Source: Paracoccus marinaquae
GTDB taxonomy: Bacteria; Pseudomonadota; Alphaproteobacteria; Rhodobacterales; Rhodobacteraceae
Direction: 5' to 3'
Length of the DNA stretch: 64,000 nucleotides
Assembly (NCBI RefSeq): GCF_018860165.1
Contig: NZ_JAHKNG010000014.1
Coordinates: 25,948-89,947 of the forward strand
Made by a program: the position numbers and the translations under genes. The notes under the pieces are model-generated. The model made no database searches, was not told the DNA's origin, and saw only the letters and a list, made by a program, of their open reading frames with translations. The stretch's first letter is position 1. Each line of letters opens with the position of its first letter. This document shows positions 1 through 8,710 of this stretch, one piece after another.

Positions 1-233
1 ATGTCGCCTTCGACCGTTCCCTCGATCTGGATGTCGCCTTCGGTGCGGATATTGCCGGTCACCTTCAGATCCGAGGACAGGACCGAGGGCGCACTGGGCG
101 CGCGGGCCGGGGCGGTCGGAAGGGTCTCGCTGCTGCTGCGTTCGGCCGGAGCCGCCGGTGCGGGTGCCGGTTCGCTGTCGGAAGATGCGGGTTGCTGAGG
201 GCGGTTCTCGGTCACGCGGGTCTTAGAAAACAT
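1..233 (-). CDS. bactofilin family cytoskeletal protein (partial, N-terminal part)
   Basis: The gene starts at an ATG at 231-233 on the minus strand and runs off the left edge, so only about 77 residues are visible. A Pro/Ala/Ser-rich N-terminal tail of about 50 residues is followed by the first turns of a bactofilin beta-helix, with the repeat pattern DLKVTGNIRTEGDIQIEGT. Bactofilins polymerise without nucleotide and act as scaffolds for localised cell-wall synthesis. The start codon lies inside the last codons of the upstream M23 peptidase gene (11-nt overlap), so the two are probably translationally coupled. Such peptidase/bactofilin pairs are known in alphaproteobacteria. The family is clear from the sequence; the rest of the gene is not visible. 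Confidence 0.85.
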   Translation of the reverse strand, partial: MFSKTRVTENRPQQPASSDSEPAPAPAAPAERSSSETLPTAPARAPSAPSVLSSDLKVTGNIRTEGDIQIEGTVEGD

Positions 234-1512
234 TGCTTGCTGCCTTGATGAAGGTCATCGGGTCTACAGCCCGACCATTCATCCGTACCTCGTAATGCAG
301 ATGCGGCCCGGTCGAGCGTCCGGTATTTCCCATATCACCGATCTGCTCGCCTTGCGACACCCTTTGCCCCTGCTTCACGCGGATTTTCGACAGGTGTGCA
401 TAGCGGGTCTCGACACCCAGTTCATGTTCGATCTTGATCAGATAGCCATAGCCGCTCTGGCGGCCGGCAAAGGTCACGACGCCGTCGCCGGGGGCGAGGA
501 TCGGTGTGCCGATCGGGCCGGCCATGTCGACGCCTTCATGCATCCTGCCCCAGCGGCGACCATAGCCCGAGGTATAGCGGAACGACTTTTCCACGGGCAT
601 CGCCAGCGGCAGCTTTTCCATGGCGATGCGATAGGTGTTCATCTGGTCCAGCGTCACGATGATCTGCCGGGCCTTCGATGCGCCCTGGCTCAGCGCGGCA
701 TCGCCACGGGTCGAATGCGCCAGCGGGGTCAGCGGGCCGCCCTGGCCGGAATAGCCGCTGCGGATGGTGTCCAGCACGTCCTCGGGGTTCATGCCGACGG
801 AGCGGAAGACATCGTCCAGCGGGCCGACCGAGACGGTGACGGCATTTTCCAGCTGGGTCAGGATCTCGTCGTTACGGGCGATGATCTCGTCGCGCTGCAA
901 TTCCAGATCGGCGATGGCGGTTTCGGCCTCCTCGGCCTGCTGCAGCGCGGCGCTGCGCTCGGCCGCGGCGGTGCGAAGCTCACCCGTGAGGATGTCCAGC
1001 GCGACGGAAACTTCCTGCGCACGATCGGGGGCGACAGGTGCGTCGGTGCCCGCCGCATCGACCAGACGCTGCGCGTCGTTGCGTTCGCTGATCGTGTCGC
1101 GCAGCGTGGATTTCACGACGTTCAGCCCGGTCTCTAGCTCGCGCCGCCGCTCTTCGGAGGCGAGCAGCTTGGACTGCATCTCGGAAACCTGGTCCAGCGC
1201 GACCGTAAAGCGGTTCTGGGCGGCGACGGCCTCGGCGGCGCGGGCATCGCGTTCGGACGACAACTGGTCCAGCCGCTGCTCGAAGGCACTTTGCGCACGC
1301 CGCACCTGGTCGCGCGATGCACCGGAACTGACCGAGTCGATGACCAGAAGCGCGCTGGCGACGAGGGCCCAGCCGAACACGACGGTGAGTCCGCTGACAC
1401 CGACCAGCTGCGTGACGGGACGCAGGCGAATGAAGCGCGTGGCGTCGTCCGAGCGCAGGAAGAGTCGTTGCTCGGGCAGGATACGTTCCAGCGAGCTGTT
1501 CAATCGGTTCAT
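223..1512 (-). CDS. M23 family metallopeptidase, membrane-anchored with coiled coil
   Basis: A 429-residue predicted cell-wall endopeptidase. A cytoplasmic N-terminus is followed by one membrane segment at about residues 35-58, a long Gln/Glu/Arg-rich coiled coil (about 70-230), and a C-terminal LytM/M23 domain. The zinc ligands are visible as H-x3-D in GRMHEGVDMAG and as HLHYEV near the end. The reading frame stays open upstream to 1722, but that extension is Cys/Pro-rich and unlike the family, so I place the start at the ATG at 1510-1512; a GTG directly before it is an alternative. The stop overlaps the start of the bactofilin gene by 11 nt. The coiled coil could be the part that meets the bactofilin scaffold (inference). 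Confidence 0.88.
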   Translation of the reverse strand: MNRLNSSLERILPEQRLFLRSDDATRFIRLRPVTQLVGVSGLTVVFGWALVASALLVIDSVSSGASRDQVRRAQSAFEQRLDQLSSERDARAAEAVAAQNRFTVALDQVSEMQSKLLASEERRRELETGLNVVKSTLRDTISERNDAQRLVDAAGTDAPVAPDRAQEVSVALDILTGELRTAAAERSAALQQAEEAETAIADLELQRDEIIARNDEILTQLENAVTVSVGPLDDVFRSVGMNPEDVLDTIRSGYSGQGGPLTPLAHSTRGDAALSQGASKARQIIVTLDQMNTYRIAMEKLPLAMPVEKSFRYTSGYGRRWGRMHEGVDMAGPIGTPILAPGDGVVTFAGRQSGYGYLIKIEHELGVETRYAHLSKIRVKQGQRVSQGEQIGDMGNTGRSTGPHLHYEVRMNGRAVDPMTFIKAASNVF

Positions 1513-1708
1513 CACGTTCAGCGGCAATCCATGTCCCCCGATGGCGCACCCTCGTTCCGGCCGGGGCACAGTGGTTCCACACGCACCGGGGTAAACAGGA
1601 GCTGTGCCATCTTGGCAACAGACGAGCTGTCGCACTTTCTGCAGATGCGCGGATACATGCCTCGGCGGGCGAAAATCCGCCGAAACATTCGCGTGCTTCG
1701 CGAAATCG

Positions 1709-3106
1709 TCACGCAATTTCATAGGGCAAAGGTCCGTTTCTGTCGGCAGGGACGCGAAGCGGGCGGTCTATCGGCGGAACCGACCGCTGGTGGCAATCGG
1801 GCCGGGGGCAGATCCGGCACGAGATGCCGATCGGCTCGAACGAGCGGGGTTTGCTCAGATCCAGCCCGTCGGCATAGACCAGTCCCTCGGCATGGGCGAC
1901 CTCGCAACCCAGCCCGATGGCAAAGCGGCGCACCGGCGCGTTGAAGGCACCGGCATGTTTCGAGACATCGCGCGACAGCAGCAGATAGCGCACGCCGTCG
2001 GGGGTTTCGGCCAACTGGCGCAGGAAACGGCCCGGCTGCTCGAATGCCTGATGGACGTTCCACAGCGGGCAGGCACCGCCGAAACGGGCGAATTGCAGCC
2101 GGGTTGCGGAATGGCGCTTGGTGATCGTGCCGGCCTGATCGACGCGGACGAAGAAGAAGGGCAGCCCCTTGGCGCCGGGCCGCTGCATGGTGGACAGGCG
2201 GTGGGCGACCTGCTCCAGCGAGGCGCCGAACAGATGCGCCAGCCGCTCCAGATCGTGCCGTTCGGCCTGGGCGGCGGCCAGAAAGGCCCGATAGGGCATC
2301 AGGGCGGCGCCGGCGAAATAGTTCGCCAGACCCAACCGGGCGACCTGCCGCGCGGTTTCGCTGCGGAAGCGGCCCAGATCCAGCGTCGCGTCCAGCAGGT
2401 CGGAATAGCGTTCCTGCGCCACCAGATGCAGCAGCTGGAACAGGCGGGTCGGACCTTCGGCGGCGGCATTGACCTGCAATTCGTCGCCATCGCGCCGAAA
2501 GACGCCCATCGCCGGCAGTTCGGTCAGCGAGACGCGGATACCCCGGGCGCGCAGCGCCGCCACCGCCAGCGGCCAGGGATCGCCGCGCTGTCCATCCGGA
2601 CAGGCAAAGCGTTCGGCGGCGCGATCCACCGCGTCGATGTAATTGTCGCAGTAATGGAAGAAGTCGCGGACCTCCTCCCACGGGGTCGAGAGCGCGTTCT
2701 GCCCCGCGGCGCCAATCGCCTCGTCCAGTGCGGCCAGACGTTCCTGGCCCTGCCGGTGGGCGCGGTAGAGATCCAGAAACGCCCGCGCCAGAACCGGGAC
2801 GTTGGTCGCCGCCAGCCGCAGATCGGCCAGCGGGGGCGTGGCGTCGAACAGCGGATCGGCCAGCGCCTCCTGCATGTCGATCACCATGCGTTCGGCATCG
2901 CCCGCCGCCAGCGTGGTCAGGTCGACCCCGAATTCCTGCGCCAGCCGCAGAAGCACCCCGGCCGAGATCGGACGATGGTTGTTCTCCATCTGCGACAGGT
3001 AGGGCAGCGACACGCCCAGCATCTCGGCAAAGCGCCGCTGCGTCAGCCCGGCGCGTGCGCGTGTCTCGCGCAGCGAAGAGCCGGCATAGATTTTCTGTGT
3101 GGCCAT
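1709..3106 (-). CDS. short-chain fatty acyl-CoA regulator (ScfR/RamB-type XRE regulator)
   Basis: A 465-residue transcription factor with an N-terminal XRE helix-turn-helix (about residues 8-62; GLTQRRFAEMLGVSLPYLSQ), a middle IrrE-like region, and a C-terminal domain with a Cys cluster (CRICPRPDC). This architecture is that of the ScfR family, which includes RamB, PccR and MccR and controls acetyl-, propionyl- or acyl-CoA assimilation genes. The start at 3104-3106 follows a GGTGGG ribosome site; the open frame upstream of it is Pro/Arg-rich and not protein-like. Two TTTGCAAA sites lie 15 and 36 bases upstream of the start, which suggests autoregulation. No target operon is adjacent, so the acyl-CoA it senses cannot be named. 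Confidence 0.85.
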   Translation of the reverse strand: MATQKIYAGSSLRETRARAGLTQRRFAEMLGVSLPYLSQMENNHRPISAGVLLRLAQEFGVDLTTLAAGDAERMVIDMQEALADPLFDATPPLADLRLAATNVPVLARAFLDLYRAHRQGQERLAALDEAIGAAGQNALSTPWEEVRDFFHYCDNYIDAVDRAAERFACPDGQRGDPWPLAVAALRARGIRVSLTELPAMGVFRRDGDELQVNAAAEGPTRLFQLLHLVAQERYSDLLDATLDLGRFRSETARQVARLGLANYFAGAALMPYRAFLAAAQAERHDLERLAHLFGASLEQVAHRLSTMQRPGAKGLPFFFVRVDQAGTITKRHSATRLQFARFGGACPLWNVHQAFEQPGRFLRQLAETPDGVRYLLLSRDVSKHAGAFNAPVRRFAIGLGCEVAHAEGLVYADGLDLSKPRSFEPIGISCRICPRPDCHQRSVPPIDRPLRVPADRNGPLPYEIA

Positions 3107-3120
3107 GATCCCACCCGTTC

Positions 3121-3149
3121 TTTGCAAATCCTGCTGTAGCTTTTGCAAA
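3121..3149. promoter_or_regulatory. paired TTTGCAAA sites, probable ScfR/RamB operator
   Basis: The palindrome TTTGCAAA occurs at 3121-3128 and again at 3142-3149, 21 bp apart, which is two helical turns. It lies directly upstream of the ScfR-type regulator gene. TTTGCAAA direct repeats are the described recognition sequence of this regulator family (RamB in Corynebacterium, PccR in Rhodobacter). Autoregulation is inferred. Confidence 0.75.
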
Positions 3150-3294
3150 GGGGGGCGGGCAAGGGGGCGCGGGCGTCCGGGCCGCGGCGGGCGGCCGGTC
3201 CGTGGGTTTGGGTCGGGCGGGGGCAACGGGGTGCGTCATGTCCGCAAGGTGACGCAGAGAGGTTAAGATCGGGTTTCCGGCTATCGCGCGCCGG

Positions 3295-4491
3295 TCAGCC
3301 GACGCGCGACATCTGCCTTTCGCGGCGCAGCACCCACAGGATCGAAGCCAGCGCGGCCGTCGCCGAGGCGCACATGACGACCAGCAGCGGCGTGGCGCCC
3401 GAGCCGGGACGCAGCAATGCGCCGGCCAGCGCCGACAGGGCCGCGCCGCCGGCCACGGCCATGGCGCCGCCCAGCCCGCTGGCGGTTCCTGCAAGTTCGG
3501 GGCGGACGCTCATCATGCCGGTATTGGCGTTCGGCATCACCAGGCCGTTGCCCAGCCCCATGACCCCGATCGCGCCGAAGAAGACCAGCGGCTCGATCAA
3601 CCCGAGAAGCACCGCCAACAGTGAGAGATACAGCGCCACGAGGCAAACCAGGGATCCGATCAGAACCATCCGGTTCAGTCCGATCACGGCGGTATAGCGG
3701 CCTGACATGAAGTTGCCGATCAGAAACCCGATCGAGGGGGCGGCGAAGAAATAGCCGACCTGCGCCGGGCTGAGGCCGAAGACCTGTTCACCGACGAAGG
3801 GCGCGCCGCCCAGATAGGCGAAGAAACAGCCCGACGAGAAGGTGGCGGCAAGGCAATAGCCCCAGAACCTGTGCGAGCGGGCCAGGATCGGATAGTTGCG
3901 CATCTGCTGGCGCAGCGGCACGCCGCCGCCCCGCACCGTCTCGCCCATGTCCCACCAGACGACCAGCAGCACGATCAGTCCAAGCAGGCCCATCGCGGCG
4001 AAATTCGCGCGCCAGCCGAAGGCCTCGTCCAGAACCCCGCCGATGACCGGGGCGATCATCGGCACGACCGCCATGCCCATGGTGACATAGCCGATCATCG
4101 AGGCGGCGCGTTCGCCCTCGTACATGTCGCGGACTGCGGCGCGCGAGACCAGCATGCAGACTGCGACCATCGCCTGAACCAGCCGGAACAGCAGGAAGGT
4201 GGCGGCATCGGGGGCCAGTAGCGTGCCCAGCGTCGCAACCGCAAAGACACCCAGACCCACAAGAGCCACGGGACGCCGGCCCCACTGGTCGCTGAGCGGG
4301 CCGCCCACCAGCTGCAGCACCGCGCAGGCTCCGATATAGGCCGATACCGACAGCTGCATGATCGCGTAATCGACGCCGAAATCCCGCGCCATGCCGGGCA
4401 GCGAGGGCAGGAACACGTTCATCGACAGCGCCGCCAGCCCCGACAGCGCCACCAGTGTCATCGGGTGCGGCGGGGTCCTAGCCCCAGTCAT
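3295..4491 (-). CDS. Bcr/CflA family multidrug MFS transporter
   Basis: A 398-residue inner-membrane protein with about 12 hydrophobic segments. It has the MFS loop 2-3 motif (GGPLSDQWGRRPV, residues about 63-75) and the GGVLDEAFGWR loop after TM5 that is typical of the Bcr/CflA drug:H+ antiporters, which export bicyclomycin, chloramphenicol and similar drugs. The real substrate cannot be told from sequence. The ATG at 4489-4491 overlaps the end of the DUF486 gene by 14 nt, so the gene is probably the last member of a dnaB - DUF486 - bcr transcript. A GC-rich stretch of about 190 bp separates it from the ScfR gene on the far side. Confidence 0.88.
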   Translation of the reverse strand: MTGARTPPHPMTLVALSGLAALSMNVFLPSLPGMARDFGVDYAIMQLSVSAYIGACAVLQLVGGPLSDQWGRRPVALVGLGVFAVATLGTLLAPDAATFLLFRLVQAMVAVCMLVSRAAVRDMYEGERAASMIGYVTMGMAVVPMIAPVIGGVLDEAFGWRANFAAMGLLGLIVLLVVWWDMGETVRGGGVPLRQQMRNYPILARSHRFWGYCLAATFSSGCFFAYLGGAPFVGEQVFGLSPAQVGYFFAAPSIGFLIGNFMSGRYTAVIGLNRMVLIGSLVCLVALYLSLLAVLLGLIEPLVFFGAIGVMGLGNGLVMPNANTGMMSVRPELAGTASGLGGAMAVAGGAALSALAGALLRPGSGATPLLVVMCASATAALASILWVLRRERQMSRVG

Positions 4492-4834
4492 GGAACACGA
4501 ACCAGGCGCCGAGGCAGATCAGCGCGAACCCCGCGCCATGCTGCCAGCTCAGCTTTTCGCCCAGATAGAGCCATGAGAAGATGGCAAAGACCGACAGGCT
4601 GATGACCTCCTGAATGGTCTTCAGCTGCGCGGCGTTGAAATAGCCGTGGCCGATGCGGTTGGCAGGAACCTGCATCATGTATTCGAACAGCGCGATTCCC
4701 CAGCTGATCAGAATGACGGTCAGCAGCGGCGCGGTCTTGAACTTCAGGTGGCCATACCAGGCGATGGTCATGAAGACGTTCGAGGCGATCAGCAACCCGA
4801 TCGTGACGACCGGGACCGGCAGGCTCAATCCCAT
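4478..4834 (-). CDS. DMT-type small membrane protein, DUF486 family
   Basis: A 118-residue protein with four predicted membrane helices, matching the size and pattern of the DUF486 branch of the drug/metabolite transporter superfamily (VFMTIAWYGHL near the start; GEKLSWQHGAGFALICLGA near the end). The ATG at 4832-4834 sits inside the last codons of dnaB (10-nt overlap) and its 3' end overlaps the next transporter gene. A longer reading of this frame, to 4978, is the shadow of dnaB. Proteins this short probably work as dimers. The substrate is unknown. Confidence 0.85.
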   Translation of the reverse strand: MGLSLPVPVVTIGLLIASNVFMTIAWYGHLKFKTAPLLTVILISWGIALFEYMMQVPANRIGHGYFNAAQLKTIQEVISLSVFAIFSWLYLGEKLSWQHGAGFALICLGAWFVFHDWG

Positions 4835-6312
4835 TGGCTCTGGCGGTCCTTGGCAAGATTGCCAAAGCGGGTGAACTGACCCTCGAAGGACAGCTCTACC
4901 GTGCCGATGGGGCCGTGGCGCTGCTTGCCGAGGATCACCTCGGCCTTGCCATGCACCTGCTCCATGATCTGTTGCCACTTGGCCATGGCGTCCAGATCGC
5001 TGTCCGAGGGCTTTTCGCGTTCGCGGTAATATTCCTCGCGGAAGACGAACATGACGATATCGGCGTCCTGTTCGATGCTGCCCGATTCGCGCAGATCGCT
5101 CAGCTGCGGGCGCTTGTCCTCGCGGTTCTCGACCTGACGCGACAGCTGTGACAGCGCGATGACGGGGATGTTCAGTTCCTTGGCGACGGCCTTCAGGCCC
5201 TGCGTGATCTCGGACACCTCGTTCACGCGGCTGTCCTTGGCCGATGCCGCCTTCAGCAGTTGCAGATAGTCCACCATCAGCACGTCGAGGCCGTGGGTCC
5301 GCTTCAGCTTGCGCGCGCGCGCGGCCAGCTGGTTGATCGGCAGGGCGGGCGTGTCGTCGATATAGAGCGGGCAGTTCTGCAGCGCATGGGCAGCCTCGAC
5401 GAAGCGGCGGAATTCACCCTCGTCCATATTGCCGCTGCGGATGCGTTCGCTGGGCACTTCGGCGGCTTCGGACAGGATCCGCGCCGCCAGCTGTTCGGCC
5501 GACATTTCGAGGCTGAAGAAGCCGACCACGCCGCCCTCGACCGTCCCGGTGGTGCCATCCGCGCGCTCGCCCGCCTTGTGCGCCTTGGCGATGTTGAAGG
5601 CGATGTTCGTCGCCAGCGAGGTTTTCCCCATCGAGGGGCGGCCGGCGAGGATGATCAGGTCGGAATTGTTCAGGCCCCCCATCTTGCCGTCCAGATCGAC
5701 CAGCCCGGTCGAAATGCCCGACAGCTTGCCATCGCGCTGATAGGCGGCATTGGCGGCCTCGACGGCGCCGGTCACGGCCTTCAGAAAGCTCTGGAACCCG
5801 CGTTCGGCCACGCCCTGCTCGCCCAGCTTGTAAAGCGTCTGTTCGGCGGTCTTGATCTGCTCTTCGGCGTCGTCGCCGACCTCGTGCGTGGCCGCGCGGG
5901 CGGAAATGTCGTGGCCCAGCTGGATGAGATCCCGGCGCAGGGCGAATTCGCGGATCATCTGCGCATAATCGCGCGCCGCATAGGCCGAGATCGCCGCCCC
6001 CGCCAGCCGCGCCAGATAGGGCGCGCCGCCCAGTTCCTTCAGCCCCTCGTCATGTTCCAGAAAGGCCTTGATCGTGACCGGGCTGGCCAGCGCGTTCCGG
6101 CGGATGCGTTCGGAACAGATCTCGAAGATGCGGCTGTGGACCGGGTGATAGAAATGCTCGGGCCTGAGAATCTGGCTGACCCGGTCGAAGACGTCGTTAT
6201 TGGTCAGCAGCGCGCCGAGAAGCTGCTGTTCGGCCTCCAGCGAGAAGGGAATGGCGGGTTTGTCCTCGCCATCCGCCTCTTGCCCCGGAACGATCACCCG
6301 CAAGCCGCTCAT
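4825..6312 (-). CDS. dnaB: replicative DNA helicase DnaB
   Basis: A 495-residue hexameric 5'-3' helicase that opens the replication fork. The N-terminal DnaB domain (about residues 20-120) is followed by a RecA-like domain with Walker A GRPSMGKTS at about 224-232 and Walker B VLMVDYLQLL. The conserved REYYRE-type segment near the C-terminus reads FVFREEYYRERE. No intein interrupts the P-loop. The start follows a GGGGGCAGAGAG stretch. Two DnaA-box-like sequences lie 74-108 bp upstream of the start. The 3' end overlaps a transporter gene, an unusual partner for dnaB. Confidence 0.96.
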   Translation of the reverse strand: MSGLRVIVPGQEADGEDKPAIPFSLEAEQQLLGALLTNNDVFDRVSQILRPEHFYHPVHSRIFEICSERIRRNALASPVTIKAFLEHDEGLKELGGAPYLARLAGAAISAYAARDYAQMIREFALRRDLIQLGHDISARAATHEVGDDAEEQIKTAEQTLYKLGEQGVAERGFQSFLKAVTGAVEAANAAYQRDGKLSGISTGLVDLDGKMGGLNNSDLIILAGRPSMGKTSLATNIAFNIAKAHKAGERADGTTGTVEGGVVGFFSLEMSAEQLAARILSEAAEVPSERIRSGNMDEGEFRRFVEAAHALQNCPLYIDDTPALPINQLAARARKLKRTHGLDVLMVDYLQLLKAASAKDSRVNEVSEITQGLKAVAKELNIPVIALSQLSRQVENREDKRPQLSDLRESGSIEQDADIVMFVFREEYYREREKPSDSDLDAMAKWQQIMEQVHGKAEVILGKQRHGPIGTVELSFEGQFTRFGNLAKDRQSQWD

Positions 6313-6374
6313 CTCTCTGCCCCCGCCGATTCTTGTTATCGGGCGGTTATCTCATATCGCGCGCGGCAGGGCCA

Positions 6375-6405
6375 TCTGGATATCCGGTGGATAAGCTGTG
6401 GATAA
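6375..6405 (-). promoter_or_regulatory. DnaA boxes upstream of dnaB, phased at 11 bp
   Basis: On the plus strand TCTGGATAT (6375-6383), GGTGGATAA (6386-6394) and TGTGGATAA (6397-6405) follow one another at exactly 11-bp steps. The last is the complement of the consensus DnaA box TTATCCACA, the second is one mismatch away, and the first is degenerate. They sit in the dnaB upstream region, between the dnaB start and the end of pyrE. DnaA control of dnaB transcription is inferred. Confidence 0.6.
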
Positions 6406-6469
6406 GTCGCGTCATGGCCGCAGGCTGGGCGCAAACGCCTGCCTGCGGATGCCGCGGGCGGAGGAACTG

Positions 6470-6499
6470 GGACACGGAAAACGGCTGGTTCCGGTGTCC
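6470..6499 (-). terminator. stem-loop after pyrE
   Basis: GGACACGGAA (from 6470) and TTCCGGTGTCC (to 6499) form a roughly 10-bp stem with one bulge, starting four bases beyond the pyrE stop. There is no T-run on the minus strand, so it may be a Rho-independent-like terminator or a 3' stabilising hairpin. Confidence 0.5.
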
Positions 6500-6503
6500 G
6501 AGA

Positions 6504-7175
6504 TCAGCCGTTCGCCGCCTGCCAGCCGCGCGGATCGCTGAGGAAGGTGCGGACCTCGTTCAGGGTCGCCTCGTCGAAGGCCTGCTGCGCATGGGCCTCG
6601 TCCAGCACGTCCCACCAGGTGCAGAGATGGTGCAGGCTGACGCCGTGATCGGCCAGGCGCTGCGTCGTCTCGGGGAAGATGCCGTAATAGAAGATCACGG
6701 CGGTATGGGCGCAGCTTGCGCCGGTGTCGCGGATGGCGTCGACGAAGCTCAGCTTGCTGCCGCCATCGGTGGTCAGATCCTCGACCAGCAGCACCCGCTG
6801 GCCCTCGGTCATCGCGCCCTCGATCCGGGCATTGCGGCCGTAACCCTTGGGTTTCTTGCGCACATAGGTCATCGGCAGGCCCAGACGCTCGGCCATCATG
6901 GCGGCGAAGGGGATGCCGGCGGTTTCGCCGCCCGCGACATTGTCGAAGGCCTCGAAGCCGGCGTCGCGCATCACCGTGGCGGCAAGGAAATCCATCAGTG
7001 TCTGGCGCACGCGCGGAAAGCTGATGATCCGGCGGCAATCCACATAGGTCGGCCCCTTCAGCCCCGAGGCATAGGTGAAGGGCTCTGCCGCGTTGAAATC
7101 CACCGCCTTGATTTCCAGAAGCATCCGGGCGGTCAGGCGGGCGATTTCCTCGCGCGTGGGGTAGGGCAGGCTCAT
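6504..7175 (-). CDS. pyrE: orotate phosphoribosyltransferase
   Basis: A 223-residue cytosolic enzyme of pyrimidine synthesis that converts orotate and PRPP to orotidine 5'-phosphate. The PRPP-binding motif reads [13 protein letters not shown] (about residues 128-140), and the flexible-loop Lys/Arg segment [15 protein letters not shown] lies just before it. The ATG at 7173-7175 overlaps the pyrC stop by four bases (ATGA), so pyrC-pyrE is one translationally coupled operon carrying two consecutive-but-one steps of the pathway. The length is normal. Confidence 0.96.
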   Translation of the reverse strand: MSLPYPTREEIARLTARMLLEIKAVDFNAAEPFTYASGLKGPTYVDCRRIISFPRVRQTLMDFLAATVMRDAGFEAFDNVAGGETAGIPFAAMMAERLGLPMTYVRKKPKGYGRNARIEGAMTEGQRVLLVEDLTTDGGSKLSFVDAIRDTGASCAHTAVIFYYGIFPETTQRLADHGVSLHHLCTWWDVLDEAHAQQAFDEATLNEVRTFLSDPRGWQAANG

Positions 7176-8215
7176 GCGTCCTCCAGATGCCAGTAAAGCG
7201 GGAAGCCGGGGTCAAAGACGGTCACCGTCTCGTCACCCGCCGCGATGGTCGCGGGATAGGCCGCGGGCGTCTCGCGGCGCGTCAGGCGGATCCGGTCCTC
7301 GTTCGGCGGCAGCCCGTAGAAGGCCGCGCCATTGAGGCTGGCAAAGGCCTCCAGCCGGTCCAGTGCATCCTCGTCCTCGAAGACATGGGCGAGGATCGAC
7401 ATGGTGTTCGGCGCGGTGAAGCAGCCGGCGCAGCCGCAGGGTTGCAGCTTGGCGCTGTCGGGGTGGGGCGCGCTGTCGGTGCCGAGGAAGAAACGCGCCT
7501 CGCCCGAGGTCGCGGCCTCGCGCAGCGCCAGCCGGTGGGTTTCGCGCTTGGCGACCGGCAGGCAGTAGTAATGCGGCCGGATGCCGCCGGCGAGGATGGC
7601 GTTGCGGTTGATGACAAGGTGATGGGTGGTGATCGTCGCGCCCAGATCATCGCCACCGCTGCGGGCATAGGCCACGCCTTCGGAGGTGGTGATGTGCTCC
7701 ATCACCACGCGCAGACCCGGTGTCTTGCGGCGGATCGGGTCCAGAACGCGGTCGATGAACACCGCCTCGCGGTCGAAGATATCCACCGCCGGATCGGTCA
7801 CCTCGCCATGCACGCAGAGCGGAATCCCGGCCCCGGCCATGGCTTCCAGCACCGGGCGGACGCGGTCGAAATCGGTCACGCCGCTGGCCGAATTGGTGGT
7901 CGCCCCCGCCGGATACAGCTTCACGGCGCGGATGATTCCCGCCTCATGGGCGGCGGTGACATCGGCCGGATCGGTCGAATCGGTCAGATAAAGCGTCATC
8001 TGTGGCACCAGCGCCGCAGTTTCCGGCAGGGCGGCGCGGATCCGGTCGCGATAGGCGGCAGCCTGGGCTCCGGTGACGACGGGCGGCACCAGGTTCGGCA
8101 TGATGATCGCCCGGCCGAAGCCGGCGGAAAAAGGTGTTACGGCGGCAAGCATTGCGCCGTCGCGCAGATGCAAATGCCAGTCGTCGGGGCGGCAAAGGAC
8201 GATGCTGTCGGTCAT
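7172..8215 (-). CDS. pyrC: dihydroorotase
   Basis: A 347-residue class II dihydroorotase that interconverts carbamoyl aspartate and dihydroorotate. The metal-binding HLHLRDG is at residues 14-20, and the bridging Lys is in [13 protein letters not shown]. Further His ligands are in CVHGEV and EHITTSE, and the catalytic Asp is in [10 protein letters not shown]. The gene heads the pyrC-pyrE operon. About 140 bp separates it from the divergent small gene at 8359. Confidence 0.96.
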   Translation of the reverse strand: MTDSIVLCRPDDWHLHLRDGAMLAAVTPFSAGFGRAIIMPNLVPPVVTGAQAAAYRDRIRAALPETAALVPQMTLYLTDSTDPADVTAAHEAGIIRAVKLYPAGATTNSASGVTDFDRVRPVLEAMAGAGIPLCVHGEVTDPAVDIFDREAVFIDRVLDPIRRKTPGLRVVMEHITTSEGVAYARSGGDDLGATITTHHLVINRNAILAGGIRPHYYCLPVAKRETHRLALREAATSGEARFFLGTDSAPHPDSAKLQPCGCAGCFTAPNTMSILAHVFEDEDALDRLEAFASLNGAAFYGLPPNEDRIRLTRRETPAAYPATIAAGDETVTVFDPGFPLYWHLEDA

Positions 8216-8358
8216 GGGCTGCCTCTACAGAGGGCCGGCCCGCTTGCCAAGCCGGCAAATGGAAATGCCCGCGTTATCCATATGTCAGGCTTGCATTCAC
8301 ATATTCAGTCATCTCAACATCGGGTGGTCGGCGCGGCCGGCGACACAAGGAATTTGAG

Positions 8359-8673
8359 ATGAAGACTAAAAACAACATGATGTCGGGCGTCTGGGCCCCC
8401 TATCGGATTTGGATGCAGATGACACGGATTGCCGTGGATTCGCAGGTGATCATCGGCCTTCGCATGGCCGGGATGATGGGCATGATGGCCCAGTCCCCGG
8501 GTGAGCCGTTCCGCATGGTCGCGGAAAAGCAGGCGGCGGCCTCCGAATCCCTGTTTGCCGTCGCCCAGGCGACCAGCCGCGGCGTGCCCGCCGATCGGGT
8601 CGTGTCGGCGGCGCTGCGCCCCTACAGCAAGCGGACCCGCGCCAATTCGCGCCGGCTGACGCGAAGGGGCTGA
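8359..8673 (+). CDS. small conserved Rhodobacteraceae protein, function unknown
   Basis: A 104-residue basic protein. Residues 10-40 form a Met-rich amphipathic or hydrophobic stretch (YRIWMQMTRIAVDSQVIIG, then LRMAGMMGMM). The middle (about 45-85) is Ala-rich and helical, and the C-terminus is strongly basic (KRTRANSRRLTRRG). I chose the ATG at 8359, after AAGGAATTTGAG, rather than the much longer upstream frame, which is a pyrC shadow. Similar short proteins in Rhodobacteraceae are sometimes labelled antifreeze or phasin-like; neither label is supported here. It is monocistronic, divergent from pyrC and convergent with trpS. Confidence 0.75.
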   Translation: MKTKNNMMSGVWAPYRIWMQMTRIAVDSQVIIGLRMAGMMGMMAQSPGEPFRMVAEKQAAASESLFAVAQATSRGVPADRVVSAALRPYSKRTRANSRRLTRRG

Positions 8674-8677
8674 GGCC

Positions 8678-8695
8678 GGGCGGCATTTTCCGCCC
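8678..8695. terminator. small hairpin between convergent genes
   Basis: GGGCGG (8678-8683) and CCGCCC (8690-8695) pair around the loop CATTTT, just after the small gene's stop and 15 bases beyond the trpS stop. The stem is short and has no strong T-run, so it is only a possible bidirectional terminator. Confidence 0.4.
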
Positions 8696-8710
8696 CTGCC
8701 CAAGCCCGGT

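Noticed and set aside
295..1594. Long plus-strand frames opposite the M23 peptidase gene
   Set aside because: They are antisense shadows created by high GC; the minus-strand frame shows a clear M23 family domain.
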